Positions 17,863 through 25,103 of a DNA stretch of 35,054 bases are shown one piece after another (positions within the stretch are counted from its first letter, which is position 1; the number at the start of each line of letters is the position of its first letter). This stretch comes from Candidatus Omnitrophica bacterium CG11_big_fil_rev_8_21_14_0_20_41_12 (GTDB lineage Bacteria; Omnitrophota; Gorgyraeia; Gygaellales; Profunditerraquicolaceae). The stretch is from the NCBI GenBank assembly GCA_002796135.1, contig PCWB01000035.1, positions 1-35,054 of the forward strand. The letters run 5' to 3'. The notes under the pieces are model-generated. The model worked only from the letters and a program-made list of their open reading frames with translations, searched no databases and was not told the origin of the DNA. A program made the translations under genes and the position numbers.

Positions 17863-19166
17863 TTTGCACCTCCCAGACTACGGGCAAGTTTTAAATTAAC
17901 AGCTAAAAACCCAATCCCTACAATAATAAATGCCAATCCTTTCATTATAAAACTTATATCGCTGTCAAAAAATCTTGCGATAATAAGCAATGCTAACATT
18001 AACATGCCCACATTAACAACAGCTAAATTACTACTGCGAATTCCGGTTATAATGCGGCTAATGCTTAAAATAAATAAATAGACGTTGAAAATCAATAGCG
18101 GGAAAACCACTGATTGCTCTTTAACTAAATAAGCAATCATCGCTAATAACGGAACCGCCCCAAACAAAGCAATATCTAAATGCTTACGTTTAATATTGCT
18201 ATAAAATAACAATGCCGCTGTAGATACTACGGCTATTGTTATAATATGATCGGGCAAGGCGCTAATACCAGAGAAATCTCGGAGCCCATAAGAATACGCG
18301 CCGAGATACTGCCAGACATAACGAAAAGTAAATTGGAATGCAAATATAAATAATCCAACCGCCCCTACCAAGCGTAATGGCCGTTGCCAATTAGTAGTCG
18401 TTTTGTTAATCTTTAACCAACCAAGAAAATAGAATATCGAATATATGCTGGGGAAAATAATAATCCAGGAACCGGGCCAGGTCTTTCCTAAGCTAAAGCT
18501 TGCTGCAAAAGAAATACATATAATCATAATAAAAGAAAGCACAGCTGTACGTAAAACATAAATCTCCTGGCGTAATGTCCAGATAAAATGAGGTATAATT
18601 ATTGCTGCTAAAGGCCAGAATAGAACCGCTTTAAGCGGATTGTCCCAATAGATACCTGACCAGATGGTAATACCTATTAAATAAATCGCTGCAGGTAAAG
18701 ATGCCTGCATAAGATACGTAATAGGTATAATCAGGAACATCCAGGTTAAAATGAAAGTACCTGCATCCGCAGAAATATTATATGTCTGACTAATTAAGGA
18801 TATGGAAGCTCCAACCATAAGGCTCAAAAATGTTGCCGAGCCTTCCTTAAATGCTCCTGATTGAGGCCTATTTTTTAAAACCCATAATGCTATACATTGC
18901 CCTAGAACTAAAGGCATAAAAGAAAGAACGGCTCTTGTAAACCGAGAGAACTGATCCCAATTATGGGCAAGCAGTAAAATTATCCCTAACCCAATCAAAA
19001 GAGATCCTAGTATCCCCAAAATAATCAGCGTAGCTGTTGTTTTAGTGACATTTTTTACCTCACCATAGTGTTGCTGTATTTTATCAGCAGCCTCTTTAGT
19101 TAAAATACCTTTCGCTATTAAATCCGGCAACTCCTGGTAAAGCCATCTGATACTTGCTTTATTCAT
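17859..19166 (-). CDS. DUF2157 multi-helix membrane protein
   Basis: A 435-residue protein. A soluble N-terminal segment (1-45, MNKASIRWLYQELPDLIAKG, then TKEAADKI) is typical of DUF2157, and about a dozen hydrophobic helices follow. LLLAHNWDQFSRFTRAVLSF at 63-82 is the conserved family stretch. No enzymatic residues can be pointed out and the function is unknown. AGGAGGAGAT stands directly before the ATG at 19166. It is translationally coupled to the GDYXXLXY gene. Confidence 0.85.
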   Translation of the reverse strand: MNKASIRWLYQELPDLIAKGILTKEAADKIQQHYGEVKNVTKTTATLIILGILGSLLIGLGIILLLAHNWDQFSRFTRAVLSFMPLVLGQCIALWVLKNRPQSGAFKEGSATFLSLMVGASISLISQTYNISADAGTFILTWMFLIIPITYLMQASLPAAIYLIGITIWSGIYWDNPLKAVLFWPLAAIIIPHFIWTLRQEIYVLRTAVLSFIMIICISFAASFSLGKTWPGSWIIIFPSIYSIFYFLGWLKINKTTTNWQRPLRLVGAVGLFIFAFQFTFRYVWQYLGAYSYGLRDFSGISALPDHIITIAVVSTAALLFYSNIKRKHLDIALFGAVPLLAMIAYLVKEQSVVFPLLIFNVYLFILSISRIITGIRSSNLAVVNVGMLMLALLIIARFFDSDISFIMKGLAFIIVGIGFLAVNLKLARSLGGAK

Positions 19167-19189
19167 ATCTCCTCCTGGTATAACGCAGA

Positions 19190-19486
19190 CTACATTAACC
19201 CCGGTAGATTAAGGCCGGTAATATGTTTCATTTTTTGCGCCGCGACCTCCTGCGAATGCTTGATCGCGCGGTTAAAGGAATCTTTTAATGAGCTGCTTAA
19301 GCTTGCCTTTTCTGATTCTCCGAAATTATCCTTAATCTTAATCTCTTTTACCTCCTGAGAACCATTCATCGTAATTTTTACCAGGCCGTCAAAGCTTTGG
19401 ATATCAAAGTTCGTATTATCCAATTCCTGCTTTATCTCCTTCATCTGTTTCTGCATTTCAAATAAGGCCTTCATTTTATCGAGCAT
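19190..19486 (-). CDS. YbaB/EbfC family nucleoid-associated protein
   Basis: A 98-residue YbaB/EbfC-family protein, a small DNA-binding dimer. The helix with MQKQMKEIKQEL is followed by VKITMNGSQEVKEIKI and a second helix ending in MKHITGLNLPGLM, the typical layout and C-terminus. Usually the gene sits with dnaX and recR; here it does not. Two starts are possible: the ATG at 19492 lies on top of the AAAGGA purine run, while the ATG at 19486 has it five bases upstream and is preferred. It overlaps the end of the VanZ-like gene by 16 bases. Confidence 0.88.
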   Translation of the reverse strand: MLDKMKALFEMQKQMKEIKQELDNTNFDIQSFDGLVKITMNGSQEVKEIKIKDNFGESEKASLSSSLKDSFNRAIKHSQEVAAQKMKHITGLNLPGLM

Positions 19487-19845
19487 GGGCATCCTTTCTT
19501 AATTCTGATAAGAATACAAAAACCGATAATTCCGATACCATCAATCAAAACATCCTGAATCGAACAAGACCTTCCCAAAACAAAATACTGATGAATCTCA
19601 TCCGATACAGCATAAAGCAGCGCCAAAACCGCCGGATACATAAACAACCTAAGCGAGTTCATCTTAAACGAACCGCTAAATGCCCTATACAGAAGAAAAG
19701 TAAAAACAAAATATTCCGTAATATGAGCTATCTTTCTCAAAAGAAAATCATATTCAAGGCCTGACTTTAAATCAGGAATGCTCGAGAAGAAAAAAATCCC
19801 TCCCGCCCAAGCTGCTACCGGTACCCACAACTTAATAAACTTCAC
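19471..19845 (-). CDS. VanZ-like membrane protein
   Basis: A 124-residue VanZ-family membrane protein with about four helices. Family landmarks are FFSSIPD (19-25), RKIAHITEYFVFTFLLYRAF (37-56) and SDEIHQYFVLGRSCSIQDVLID (81-102). The role of most VanZ homologues is unknown. A GTG at 19845 with GGAGGT about six bases upstream is the start. A longer frame from 19899 would translate the palindrome at 19870-19893 into a CLPAGRL-type tail and is rejected. Confidence 0.83.
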   Translation of the reverse strand: MKFIKLWVPVAAWAGGIFFFSSIPDLKSGLEYDFLLRKIAHITEYFVFTFLLYRAFSGSFKMNSLRLFMYPAVLALLYAVSDEIHQYFVLGRSCSIQDVLIDGIGIIGFCILIRIKKGCPCSIK

Positions 19846-19869
19846 AAAATACCTCCGTTTCCCGATTAG

Positions 19870-19893
19870 CCTGCCTGCCGGTAGGCAGGCAGG
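19870..19893. repeat. palindrome CCTGCCTGCC-GGTA-GGCAGGCAGG
   Basis: A perfect 10-bp inverted repeat (19870-19879 with 19884-19893) around a GGTA loop, between the VanZ-like gene and an orphan membrane protein gene. This type of CCTGCC palindrome is dispersed in many uncultivated bacterial genomes. No T run follows, so it is not a standard terminator. Confidence 0.75.
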
Positions 19894-19910
19894 AAACAAT
19901 TTCCCTTTTA

Positions 19911-20495
19911 TTAATGAGGTTCGTCCGGATTTGTCGGAAGTTGCGCACTCCTAGAATTACCTCTAATGTTTACATTATCATTATACTTCAAGAAATAATA
20001 GACTAACGAACCTATACAAGAATAGATAAGAATAAATCCAAGGCTCGGACACCAATACCCAAAGGAACCAAAACCAGTAACTACTCCAGCTTCTGATCTC
20101 TGTACCGCAAATAGAGTAGTTATAAAAGAGTTTAGAAAAAACTTATAATAAAAATAATTTGTATTAGCCCATACCTCTAATGAAGATACTAATTTAATAT
20201 GAAACGCAGTACCAAAAATCGCTAAAGAAATCCACCATACCGGAGCTTCGAAATAAAGAGCGATGAGGATAAATATAATTATGAGGGCAACAATACCCAA
20301 AATGAAATTTTTTGAAACGGGAGGAACGGTTTTTCCTATCTCCAGGCCTTCCCGGTATTTTGCTTTTACATACAAAAAATCTTCATATGAAGCCGTTTTG
20401 ATAGAAGAGGATCGCTCATATGCTAAACTAGGTTTAATAACTACTGGACTAAACATAGCCATAGCCAGAATTATTGTCAATAACCACTTCTGCAC
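19911..20495 (-). CDS. membrane protein of unknown function with signal peptide
   Basis: A 194-residue protein that I do not recognise. An N-terminal signal-like segment (1-25, ending SLAYE), a short soluble part, hydrophobic helices at about 63-83, 87-105 and 149-169, and a polar C-terminal tail with NIRGNSRSAQLPTNPDEPH. The start is GTG at 20495 with AAGGAG six bases upstream. It is AT-rich compared with the enzyme genes around it. The position between a cupin gene and a VanZ-like gene gives no hint of function. Confidence 0.55.
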   Translation of the reverse strand: MQKWLLTIILAMAMFSPVVIKPSLAYERSSSIKTASYEDFLYVKAKYREGLEIGKTVPPVSKNFILGIVALIIIFILIALYFEAPVWWISLAIFGTAFHIKLVSSLEVWANTNYFYYKFFLNSFITTLFAVQRSEAGVVTGFGSFGYWCPSLGFILIYSCIGSLVYYFLKYNDNVNIRGNSRSAQLPTNPDEPH

Positions 20496-20536
20496 GTAAA
20501 TCTCCTTACCCTATTAGCTCGAAAACAGTTTCCTCT

Positions 20537-20857
20537 TTAAGCCTTGATCATTACCAAAAGCATCTTGAAACGCTCAATCGCTTTCAAGGAATGCGGCTTG
20601 TTTGCCGGCATAATCATCGTTTCGCCGGCTTTTAAAGAATGCTGCTTTCCGGCAATGCTAATCTCTGCCTCGCCATCCAAAATATAAACAAAGGCATCAA
20701 ACGGCGCAGTATGCTCGCTTAGCCCCTGTCCTTTATCAAAAGCAAACAGCGTCACCGTTCCGGTGTCTTTCTTAATAATCTCCTTACTGACAACCGAGCT
20801 GTCTTGATAATCTACTAAATTATTCAGGCTCCCTACTTCTCCACCAATATTCATCAT
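20537..20857 (-). CDS. small cupin-domain protein
   Basis: A 106-residue single-domain cupin. The first cupin motif is EHTAPFDAFVYILDGEAEI (48-66) and the second is LKAGETMIMPANKPHSLKA (75-93). H49, H88 and an acidic residue are the likely metal ligands, with H49 standing in a reduced motif. Such small cupins are metal-binding sensors or enzymes of unknown substrate. The ATG at 20857 and a second ATG at 20854 share the AAGGA site; the second has better spacing. A short-form repeat lies directly upstream at 20868-20928. Confidence 0.8.
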   Translation of the reverse strand: MMNIGGEVGSLNNLVDYQDSSVVSKEIIKKDTGTVTLFAFDKGQGLSEHTAPFDAFVYILDGEAEISIAGKQHSLKAGETMIMPANKPHSLKAIERFKMLLVMIKA

Positions 20858-20867
20858 TATTCCTTAC

Positions 20868-20928
20868 GCGGGTCCTGTCGCGGTGCGCTTCTCGCCAAAT
20901 TTGGCTCGAAGCATCTCCGCGCCACCGC
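20868..20928 (-). repeat. short-form GGTGG...ACAGGACCC hairpin repeat, copy B
   Basis: On the minus strand it opens GCGGTGGCGCGG and closes CCGCGACAGGACCCGC. Nested stems: CGCGG with CCGCG, GCTTC with GAAGC, and a central palindrome CCAAATTTGG (20895-20904). The opening and closing match the copy at 23578-23648, while the stem sequences differ but still pair, the mark of a conserved fold. Confidence 0.72.
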
Positions 20929-20956
20929 TAAAATAATTTCAACCTGCCTCTTCAAA

Positions 20957-21361
20957 TCATCTTTTTCTTATAACACTACAATAAACTTGCTGTAGAATCC
21001 GCCCTTTATGCGATTCTGAAGACGACATGTTAATTAAATTTTCAATTTTAATAATCTTTAAGATATATTTTTGAAATTCAAATTCTTTTTCTATGTTCAA
21101 ACTGTTACTATATTCTAACTGATCGAAATACATTCCATTGCTTTCTTCTCTAAAACTGAGATTCTTAACTCGGGCTACAATGCTATCATTCTGATATATA
21201 GCGTTTTTCTCCCTTTGAGGTATTTGTGAGATCAACTCTTCTGTTTTACTCTTAAAAAATTTGTCTGGTCTAAATTTCGTTACATCGATATCTACTTCCC
21301 ATATTCGATAAGTCACATAAACTAAGAATATTGTTAACAATATTTTAATGAAAATTTGCAT
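20957..21361 (-). CDS. membrane-anchored protein of unknown function
   Basis: A 134-residue protein that I do not recognise. One N-terminal hydrophobic segment (3-19) is followed by a charged soluble part with alternating hydrophobic residues and one cysteine near the end. The ATG at 21361 has AAAGGA five bases upstream. The gene is AT-rich and sits between two structured repeats (20868-20928 and 21461-21620), so it may have been brought in together with them; that is only a guess. Confidence 0.5.
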   Translation of the reverse strand: MQIFIKILLTIFLVYVTYRIWEVDIDVTKFRPDKFFKSKTEELISQIPQREKNAIYQNDSIVARVKNLSFREESNGMYFDQLEYSNSLNIEKEFEFQKYILKIIKIENLINMSSSESHKGRILQQVYCSVIRKR

Positions 21362-21460
21362 TATTTCCTTTCACTATTCCCTAAATATAAATTCTTAATG
21401 ATTCCCAAAACACAACATAATAGGTAACCCTGAATTAAGTATCTTTTCAAAATTACTATT

Positions 21461-21620
21461 GTGGGTGGTGAGGCTTGGACTCGAGCAGCATCTCAAAATT
21501 TGAGCGGGCACGGTTGCCTCCCTATAAAGTCTTGGCAGAGCGAAAATTTTGCCGAAGCGCCGCGAGCCACGCCGGGGCGAGCAAGCGGTGCTGCGAGAGA
21601 CAAGACTCGACAGGACCCAC
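21461..21620 (+). repeat. long-form GGGTGG...ACAGGACCC structured repeat, copy C
   Basis: A 160-base GC-rich element in an otherwise AT-rich gap. It opens GTGGGTGG and closes ACAGGACCCAC, so GTGGGT pairs with ACCCAC; next to it TGAGGCTTG pairs with CAAGACTCG. The inside holds further small stems (CAAAATTTG, GAAAATTTT region). It has no start with a ribosome site and the open frames across it are translations of structure. It is related to 1457-1630 and could be a mobile repeat or a structured RNA. Confidence 0.65.
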
Positions 21621-21625
21621 AATTA

Positions 21626-22495
21626 TTACTTCTTCTCTTCTTTGTTCTTAATCGGCAAGAACCCTGCCATTTCACCAATAACATTAACTAACTCAGTATT
21701 TGCCGGGACCACAATCTTAGCGTTATTCGCTAATGACTTCTCAACTGCCTCAAGCTTACGCAGTACCTGCGCATTACCCACAAAATAATGCTCCGCTGCC
21801 TCATTAACTAATTTTATCGCTGCTGCCTCTCCTTCTGCTTCTAAGATTCTGGCCTGCTTGATACCTTCAGCTTTCTTAATCTCCGCTCTTTTTTGCCCGT
21901 CAGCCACAGTTTCAGTAGCCGTCGCGTAATCCACTGCGGAAAGTTTTTCATTTTCTGCTTTAACTACTTTATTCATCGTCTCCTGAACATCTTTCGGAGG
22001 ATCAATTTCCTTTAACTCAGTCCTGACGATCTCTAAACCCCAGCTGCCAGTTTCTTCACAAAGAGTCTTATGCAACTCAGCGTTAATCTTGCCTCTTTCG
22101 CTGTTGGCGGATTTTAAAGTTAATGTGCCAATAATATTTCTCAAGGTGGTGCGTGCCAAATTTACGATCTGCCACTGGTAATTGTTTACGCTATACTGGC
22201 AATTCTTAACGTCAGCTTCATCAGCCTTGACTTTAAAATAAACCTGAGCGTCAACTTTAGCATTTAAATTATCATTAGTAATAATTTCCTGCGGCTCGGC
22301 ATCAACCATCTGCTCGGTGATATTGATCTGATAAAGAACCTCGATAATAGGTAATACCCAGTTAAATCCGGGCATGGCAAAACGATTATACTTACCGAAT
22401 CTCTCCACTAACCCGCGGTGCGTAGGCCGCACAATCCTGACTCCCATTAAGAAAATTACAATTGCCGTAATAACGATCGGTGCAAATAAACTCAT
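21626..22495 (-). CDS. slipin / SPFH (band 7) membrane protein
   Basis: A 289-residue SPFH-domain protein with one N-terminal membrane helix (3-20). VRPTHRGLVERFGKY (23-37) opens the SPFH domain, and NLARTTLRNIIGTLTL and GLEIVRTELKEIDPP (153-167) are conserved. An alanine- and glutamate-rich coiled region follows (about 180-255) and a lysine-rich tail. Such proteins form oligomeric scaffolds on the membrane and help protease or transport partners. The usual neighbour, an NfeD-type protein, is not here. AGGAGG stands six bases before the ATG. It follows purM after 51 bases that contain a small hairpin. Confidence 0.9.
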   Translation of the reverse strand: MSLFAPIVITAIVIFLMGVRIVRPTHRGLVERFGKYNRFAMPGFNWVLPIIEVLYQINITEQMVDAEPQEIITNDNLNAKVDAQVYFKVKADEADVKNCQYSVNNYQWQIVNLARTTLRNIIGTLTLKSANSERGKINAELHKTLCEETGSWGLEIVRTELKEIDPPKDVQETMNKVVKAENEKLSAVDYATATETVADGQKRAEIKKAEGIKQARILEAEGEAAAIKLVNEAAEHYFVGNAQVLRKLEAVEKSLANNAKIVVPANTELVNVIGEMAGFLPIKNKEEKK

Positions 22496-22519
22496 CTTTC
22501 CCTCCTTTTTGTTTCTTTA

Positions 22520-22544
22520 GGGTGTCCCTTTTTAGGACGTCCCC
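22520..22544. repeat. small imperfect hairpin GGGTGTCC / GGACGTCCCC
   Basis: GGGTGTCC pairs with GGACGTCCC with a small internal mismatch around a CTTTTTA loop. It fills most of the gap between purM and the slipin gene. No T run follows in the direction of transcription. It shares the GGGGACG start with the hairpin at 1412-1452. Confidence 0.4.
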
Positions 22545-22546
22545 GG

Positions 22547-23551
22547 TTAAATTATTTCTACGGATTTATTTCCCCTAATTGTTTTGCCGATTATCCAGAA
22601 TTTTAATTTCAGTTCAGATAACTTTTTCATGATTGCTGCACAGGATTTCTGCTCAACAATTAAAACCAGCCCAATACCCATGTTTAAAGTGCGATACATT
22701 TCTTTATTCTCGATATTACCTTTGCTTTGAATAAGGCGAAATATCTCCGGCACCTTCCAGGAATTTTTTTCAATGTGCACACTAATATTTTTTGGAAGTA
22801 TCCGGCTGATCTTATCGTAAAAAGCTCCACCGGTAATATGCGCTATCCCGTGTACTAAGGCACCATGTGTACGCAACAGCTCAAGAATGGGCTTAACATA
22901 AATCCGCGTCGGCTTAAGTAATTCGCTAGACATTCTCTTAAGTTCGTTTTCCCCGAAAACTTTTCTGACCAATGAATAACCGTTAGAATGCAGGCCGCTG
23001 GAGGCAATCCCGATCACCGTATCCCCGGCATTAATTTTGTCGCCGTTAATGATCTTGGCTCTTTCGACAACCCCCACACAGAAACCGGCGATATCGTATT
23101 CGCCTTGGCGATACATTCCGGGCATTTGCGCGGTTTCTCCTCCGATTAAAGAGCACCCTGCCTCAACGCAGCCATCATTTATCCCTTTAACTACATCTAC
23201 TAAAACCTCTTCTTTAGCTTTGGTAAAAGCAACATAATCTAAGAAAAATAACGGCTCTGCCCCGGTGCAAAGAATGTCGTTTACATTCATCGCTACGGCA
23301 TCAATACCTACGGTATCATGCTTATTAGCTAATTTTGCAATCACCAGTTTTGTGCCCACGCCGTCGCTTGATGAAACCAAAACCGGATCCTTATATTTAT
23401 TTTTATCGAATTTAAAAAAGCTGCCAAAACCGCCGATATCCGTCAAAACCTCTTTGCGGAATGATTTACGGACTAAAGGTTTAAGTTTAGACTTAAAAAC
23501 GCTTGCACTCTTTATATCAACTCCGGAATCTTTATAGGTAATCTTCTTCAC
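22547..23551 (-). CDS. purM: phosphoribosylformylglycinamidine cyclo-ligase
   Basis: A 334-residue AIR synthetase that closes the imidazole ring with ATP. GGFGSFFKFD (41-50), SSDGVGTKLVIA (61-72), the AMNVNDILCTGAEPLFFLDY block and GGETAQMPGMY are typical, and GIASSGLHSNGYSLVR and HITGGAF come later. Slightly shorter than the usual 345 residues. The start codon is GTG at 23551, with AAGGAG seven bases upstream. It is separated from purF by 103 bases that hold a hairpin repeat, yet no terminator is visible, so it probably still belongs to the purine operon. Confidence 0.96.
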   Translation of the reverse strand: MKKITYKDSGVDIKSASVFKSKLKPLVRKSFRKEVLTDIGGFGSFFKFDKNKYKDPVLVSSSDGVGTKLVIAKLANKHDTVGIDAVAMNVNDILCTGAEPLFFLDYVAFTKAKEEVLVDVVKGINDGCVEAGCSLIGGETAQMPGMYRQGEYDIAGFCVGVVERAKIINGDKINAGDTVIGIASSGLHSNGYSLVRKVFGENELKRMSSELLKPTRIYVKPILELLRTHGALVHGIAHITGGAFYDKISRILPKNISVHIEKNSWKVPEIFRLIQSKGNIENKEMYRTLNMGIGLVLIVEQKSCAAIMKKLSELKLKFWIIGKTIRGNKSVEII

Positions 23552-23577
23552 TTTATCTCCTTTTGTATAAAATTAAT

Positions 23578-23648
23578 TTTTACGGGTGGCTCGGGTGTTT
23601 TCGCAGCGCGTCATGCGCAAGAAAATACCCGAGACAGGACCCGTAAAA
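23578..23648 (-). repeat. short-form GGGTGG...ACAGGACCC hairpin repeat, copy A
   Basis: Written on the plus strand, TTTTACGGGT (23578-23587) pairs with ACCCGTAAAA (23639-23648); inside, CTCGGGT with ACCCGAG, TTTTC with GAAAA, and GCGC with GCGC around a short loop. Only GG on the left and ACAGG on the right stay partly unpaired, the same asymmetric bulge as in the other copies. It lies between purF and purM. Strand is uncertain because the outer stem is symmetrical. Confidence 0.75.
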
Positions 23649-23654
23649 TTTATT

Positions 23655-25103
23655 TTATACCTGCAGCTCCCCCTGTCCGCAGCAGCGTTTCTCTAAAGAA
23701 AACTTACTGTGTCGTTTCTCTGCCCGCACCGCATATTTACTCGTCCAGCAGGCAGTACAATAGTCATTTTTAGGATGCTTAAGGCAACTCAACATGCCTT
23801 CTAAACTTAGATACCCCAAACTATCTACCTCAAAATATTTACTTATCTTCTTCAATGTCTCATATTTATTGGCGATTAGTTCAGTTGAACGGTGGAAATC
23901 AATTCCGTAAAAGCACGGGAAACGGTGTGCCGGACAGGATATCCTCAAATGTACCTCTTTTACTCCGGCCTTACGCAAGTTTCGTACGCGGATCTTAGAA
24001 GTCGTGCCGCGGACAATCGAATCATCAACAATAATGATTCGCTTGCCTTTTAAAATATCTTTTAAGATATTAAATTTTACGCGCACCCCCATATCTCGGG
24101 CATCCTGCGCCGGCTGGATAAATGTCCTGCCAACGTAGTGATTACGAATAATCCCCATCTCAAGCGGAATACCGGATTCCTGCGAATAACCTAACCCAGC
24201 AGAAAATCCTGAATCCGGCACCGGCACCACAAAATCCGCATCTATGGGATGCTCTTTGGCTAATTGCGCCCCTAACTTTCTGCGCACCGTATGTACCACT
24301 TCACCAAAAACAGAAGAATCCGGCCGGGAAAAATAAACATGTTCGAATGTGCAAAACGCAGAGTGGCTGGCAATTAACTCTTTCGGTTTGACCGACTTGA
24401 CTGCCCCTTCTTTGTTAATAAAAACAACTTCTCCGGGCTCAACTTCGCGCACAAATTTTGCTCCAATCAAATCAAAAGCGCAGGTTTCAGAAGCCAAGCA
24501 CCAGCTGTTCCCTAATTTTCCTAAAGAAAGTGGACGATATCCGTGCGGATCACGCATCCCCATCAGGTAATCGCTGTTCATCATCACCAATGAATATGCA
24601 CCTTTAACTCTTTTTAAAGCATAAACTAAACTATCTTCTAAGCTACGCTTGTTGCTGCGCGCCATAAGATGAATGATTAATTCGGAATCGGTTGTTGTCT
24701 GAAAGATCGAGCCGCTCTTTTCTAATTTTTGACGTAGCTCAAATGAGTTCACCAGGTTCCCGTTATGCGCGATACAAATCGAACCATTGGCATAATCAAT
24801 CAGAAGCGGCTGAGAATTTTTTAGGACGCTAGAGCCGGTAGTTGAATAACGCACGTGTCCAACCGCCATATTTCCTTTTAAGCGGCTAAGCACCTGCTCA
24901 CTGAATACATCGCTGACTAACCCCATATCTTTGTGGATAGAAAGCGTACCCTGATTGTTAGCGACAATACCGCAAGCCTCCTGCCCCCGGTGCTGCTGGG
25001 CAAAAAGCCCCAGGTAAGTAAGCCAAACCGCCTGCTTATTATTGGTTATCCCGAATAAACCGCAATGCTCTTTGGGCTCTAAATTATCTTTTCTGATGAA
25101 CAT
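23655..25103 (-). CDS. purF: amidophosphoribosyltransferase (PurF)
   Basis: A 482-residue enzyme that makes phosphoribosylamine from PRPP and glutamine, the first committed step of purine synthesis. It is the propeptide, iron-sulfur type: the N-terminal nucleophile is C14 after MFIRKDNLEPKEH, which must be cleaved off. HRGQEACGI (38-46), VGHVRYSTTG (81-90) and HNGNLVN (113-119) form the glutaminase; RIIIVDDSIVRGTT (355-368) is the PRPP loop; C251, C397, C449 and C452 match the 4Fe-4S ligands. The ATG at 25103 (GGAGC site) overlaps the preceding PurF-like gene by 20 bases; a longer frame from 25172 lacks support and would bury the propeptide. Confidence 0.95.
   Translation of the reverse strand: MFIRKDNLEPKEHCGLFGITNNKQAVWLTYLGLFAQQHRGQEACGIVANNQGTLSIHKDMGLVSDVFSEQVLSRLKGNMAVGHVRYSTTGSSVLKNSQPLLIDYANGSICIAHNGNLVNSFELRQKLEKSGSIFQTTTDSELIIHLMARSNKRSLEDSLVYALKRVKGAYSLVMMNSDYLMGMRDPHGYRPLSLGKLGNSWCLASETCAFDLIGAKFVREVEPGEVVFINKEGAVKSVKPKELIASHSAFCTFEHVYFSRPDSSVFGEVVHTVRRKLGAQLAKEHPIDADFVVPVPDSGFSAGLGYSQESGIPLEMGIIRNHYVGRTFIQPAQDARDMGVRVKFNILKDILKGKRIIIVDDSIVRGTTSKIRVRNLRKAGVKEVHLRISCPAHRFPCFYGIDFHRSTELIANKYETLKKISKYFEVDSLGYLSLEGMLSCLKHPKNDYCTACWTSKYAVRAEKRHSKFSLEKRCCGQGELQV

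Noticed and set aside
21395-21691. Open frames on both strands over the long repeat
   Set aside because: They are overlapping frames in a GC-rich structured element, without ribosome sites or protein-like composition.
22520-22544. Terminator between purM and the slipin gene
   Set aside because: The hairpin is imperfect and no T run follows on the transcribed strand.
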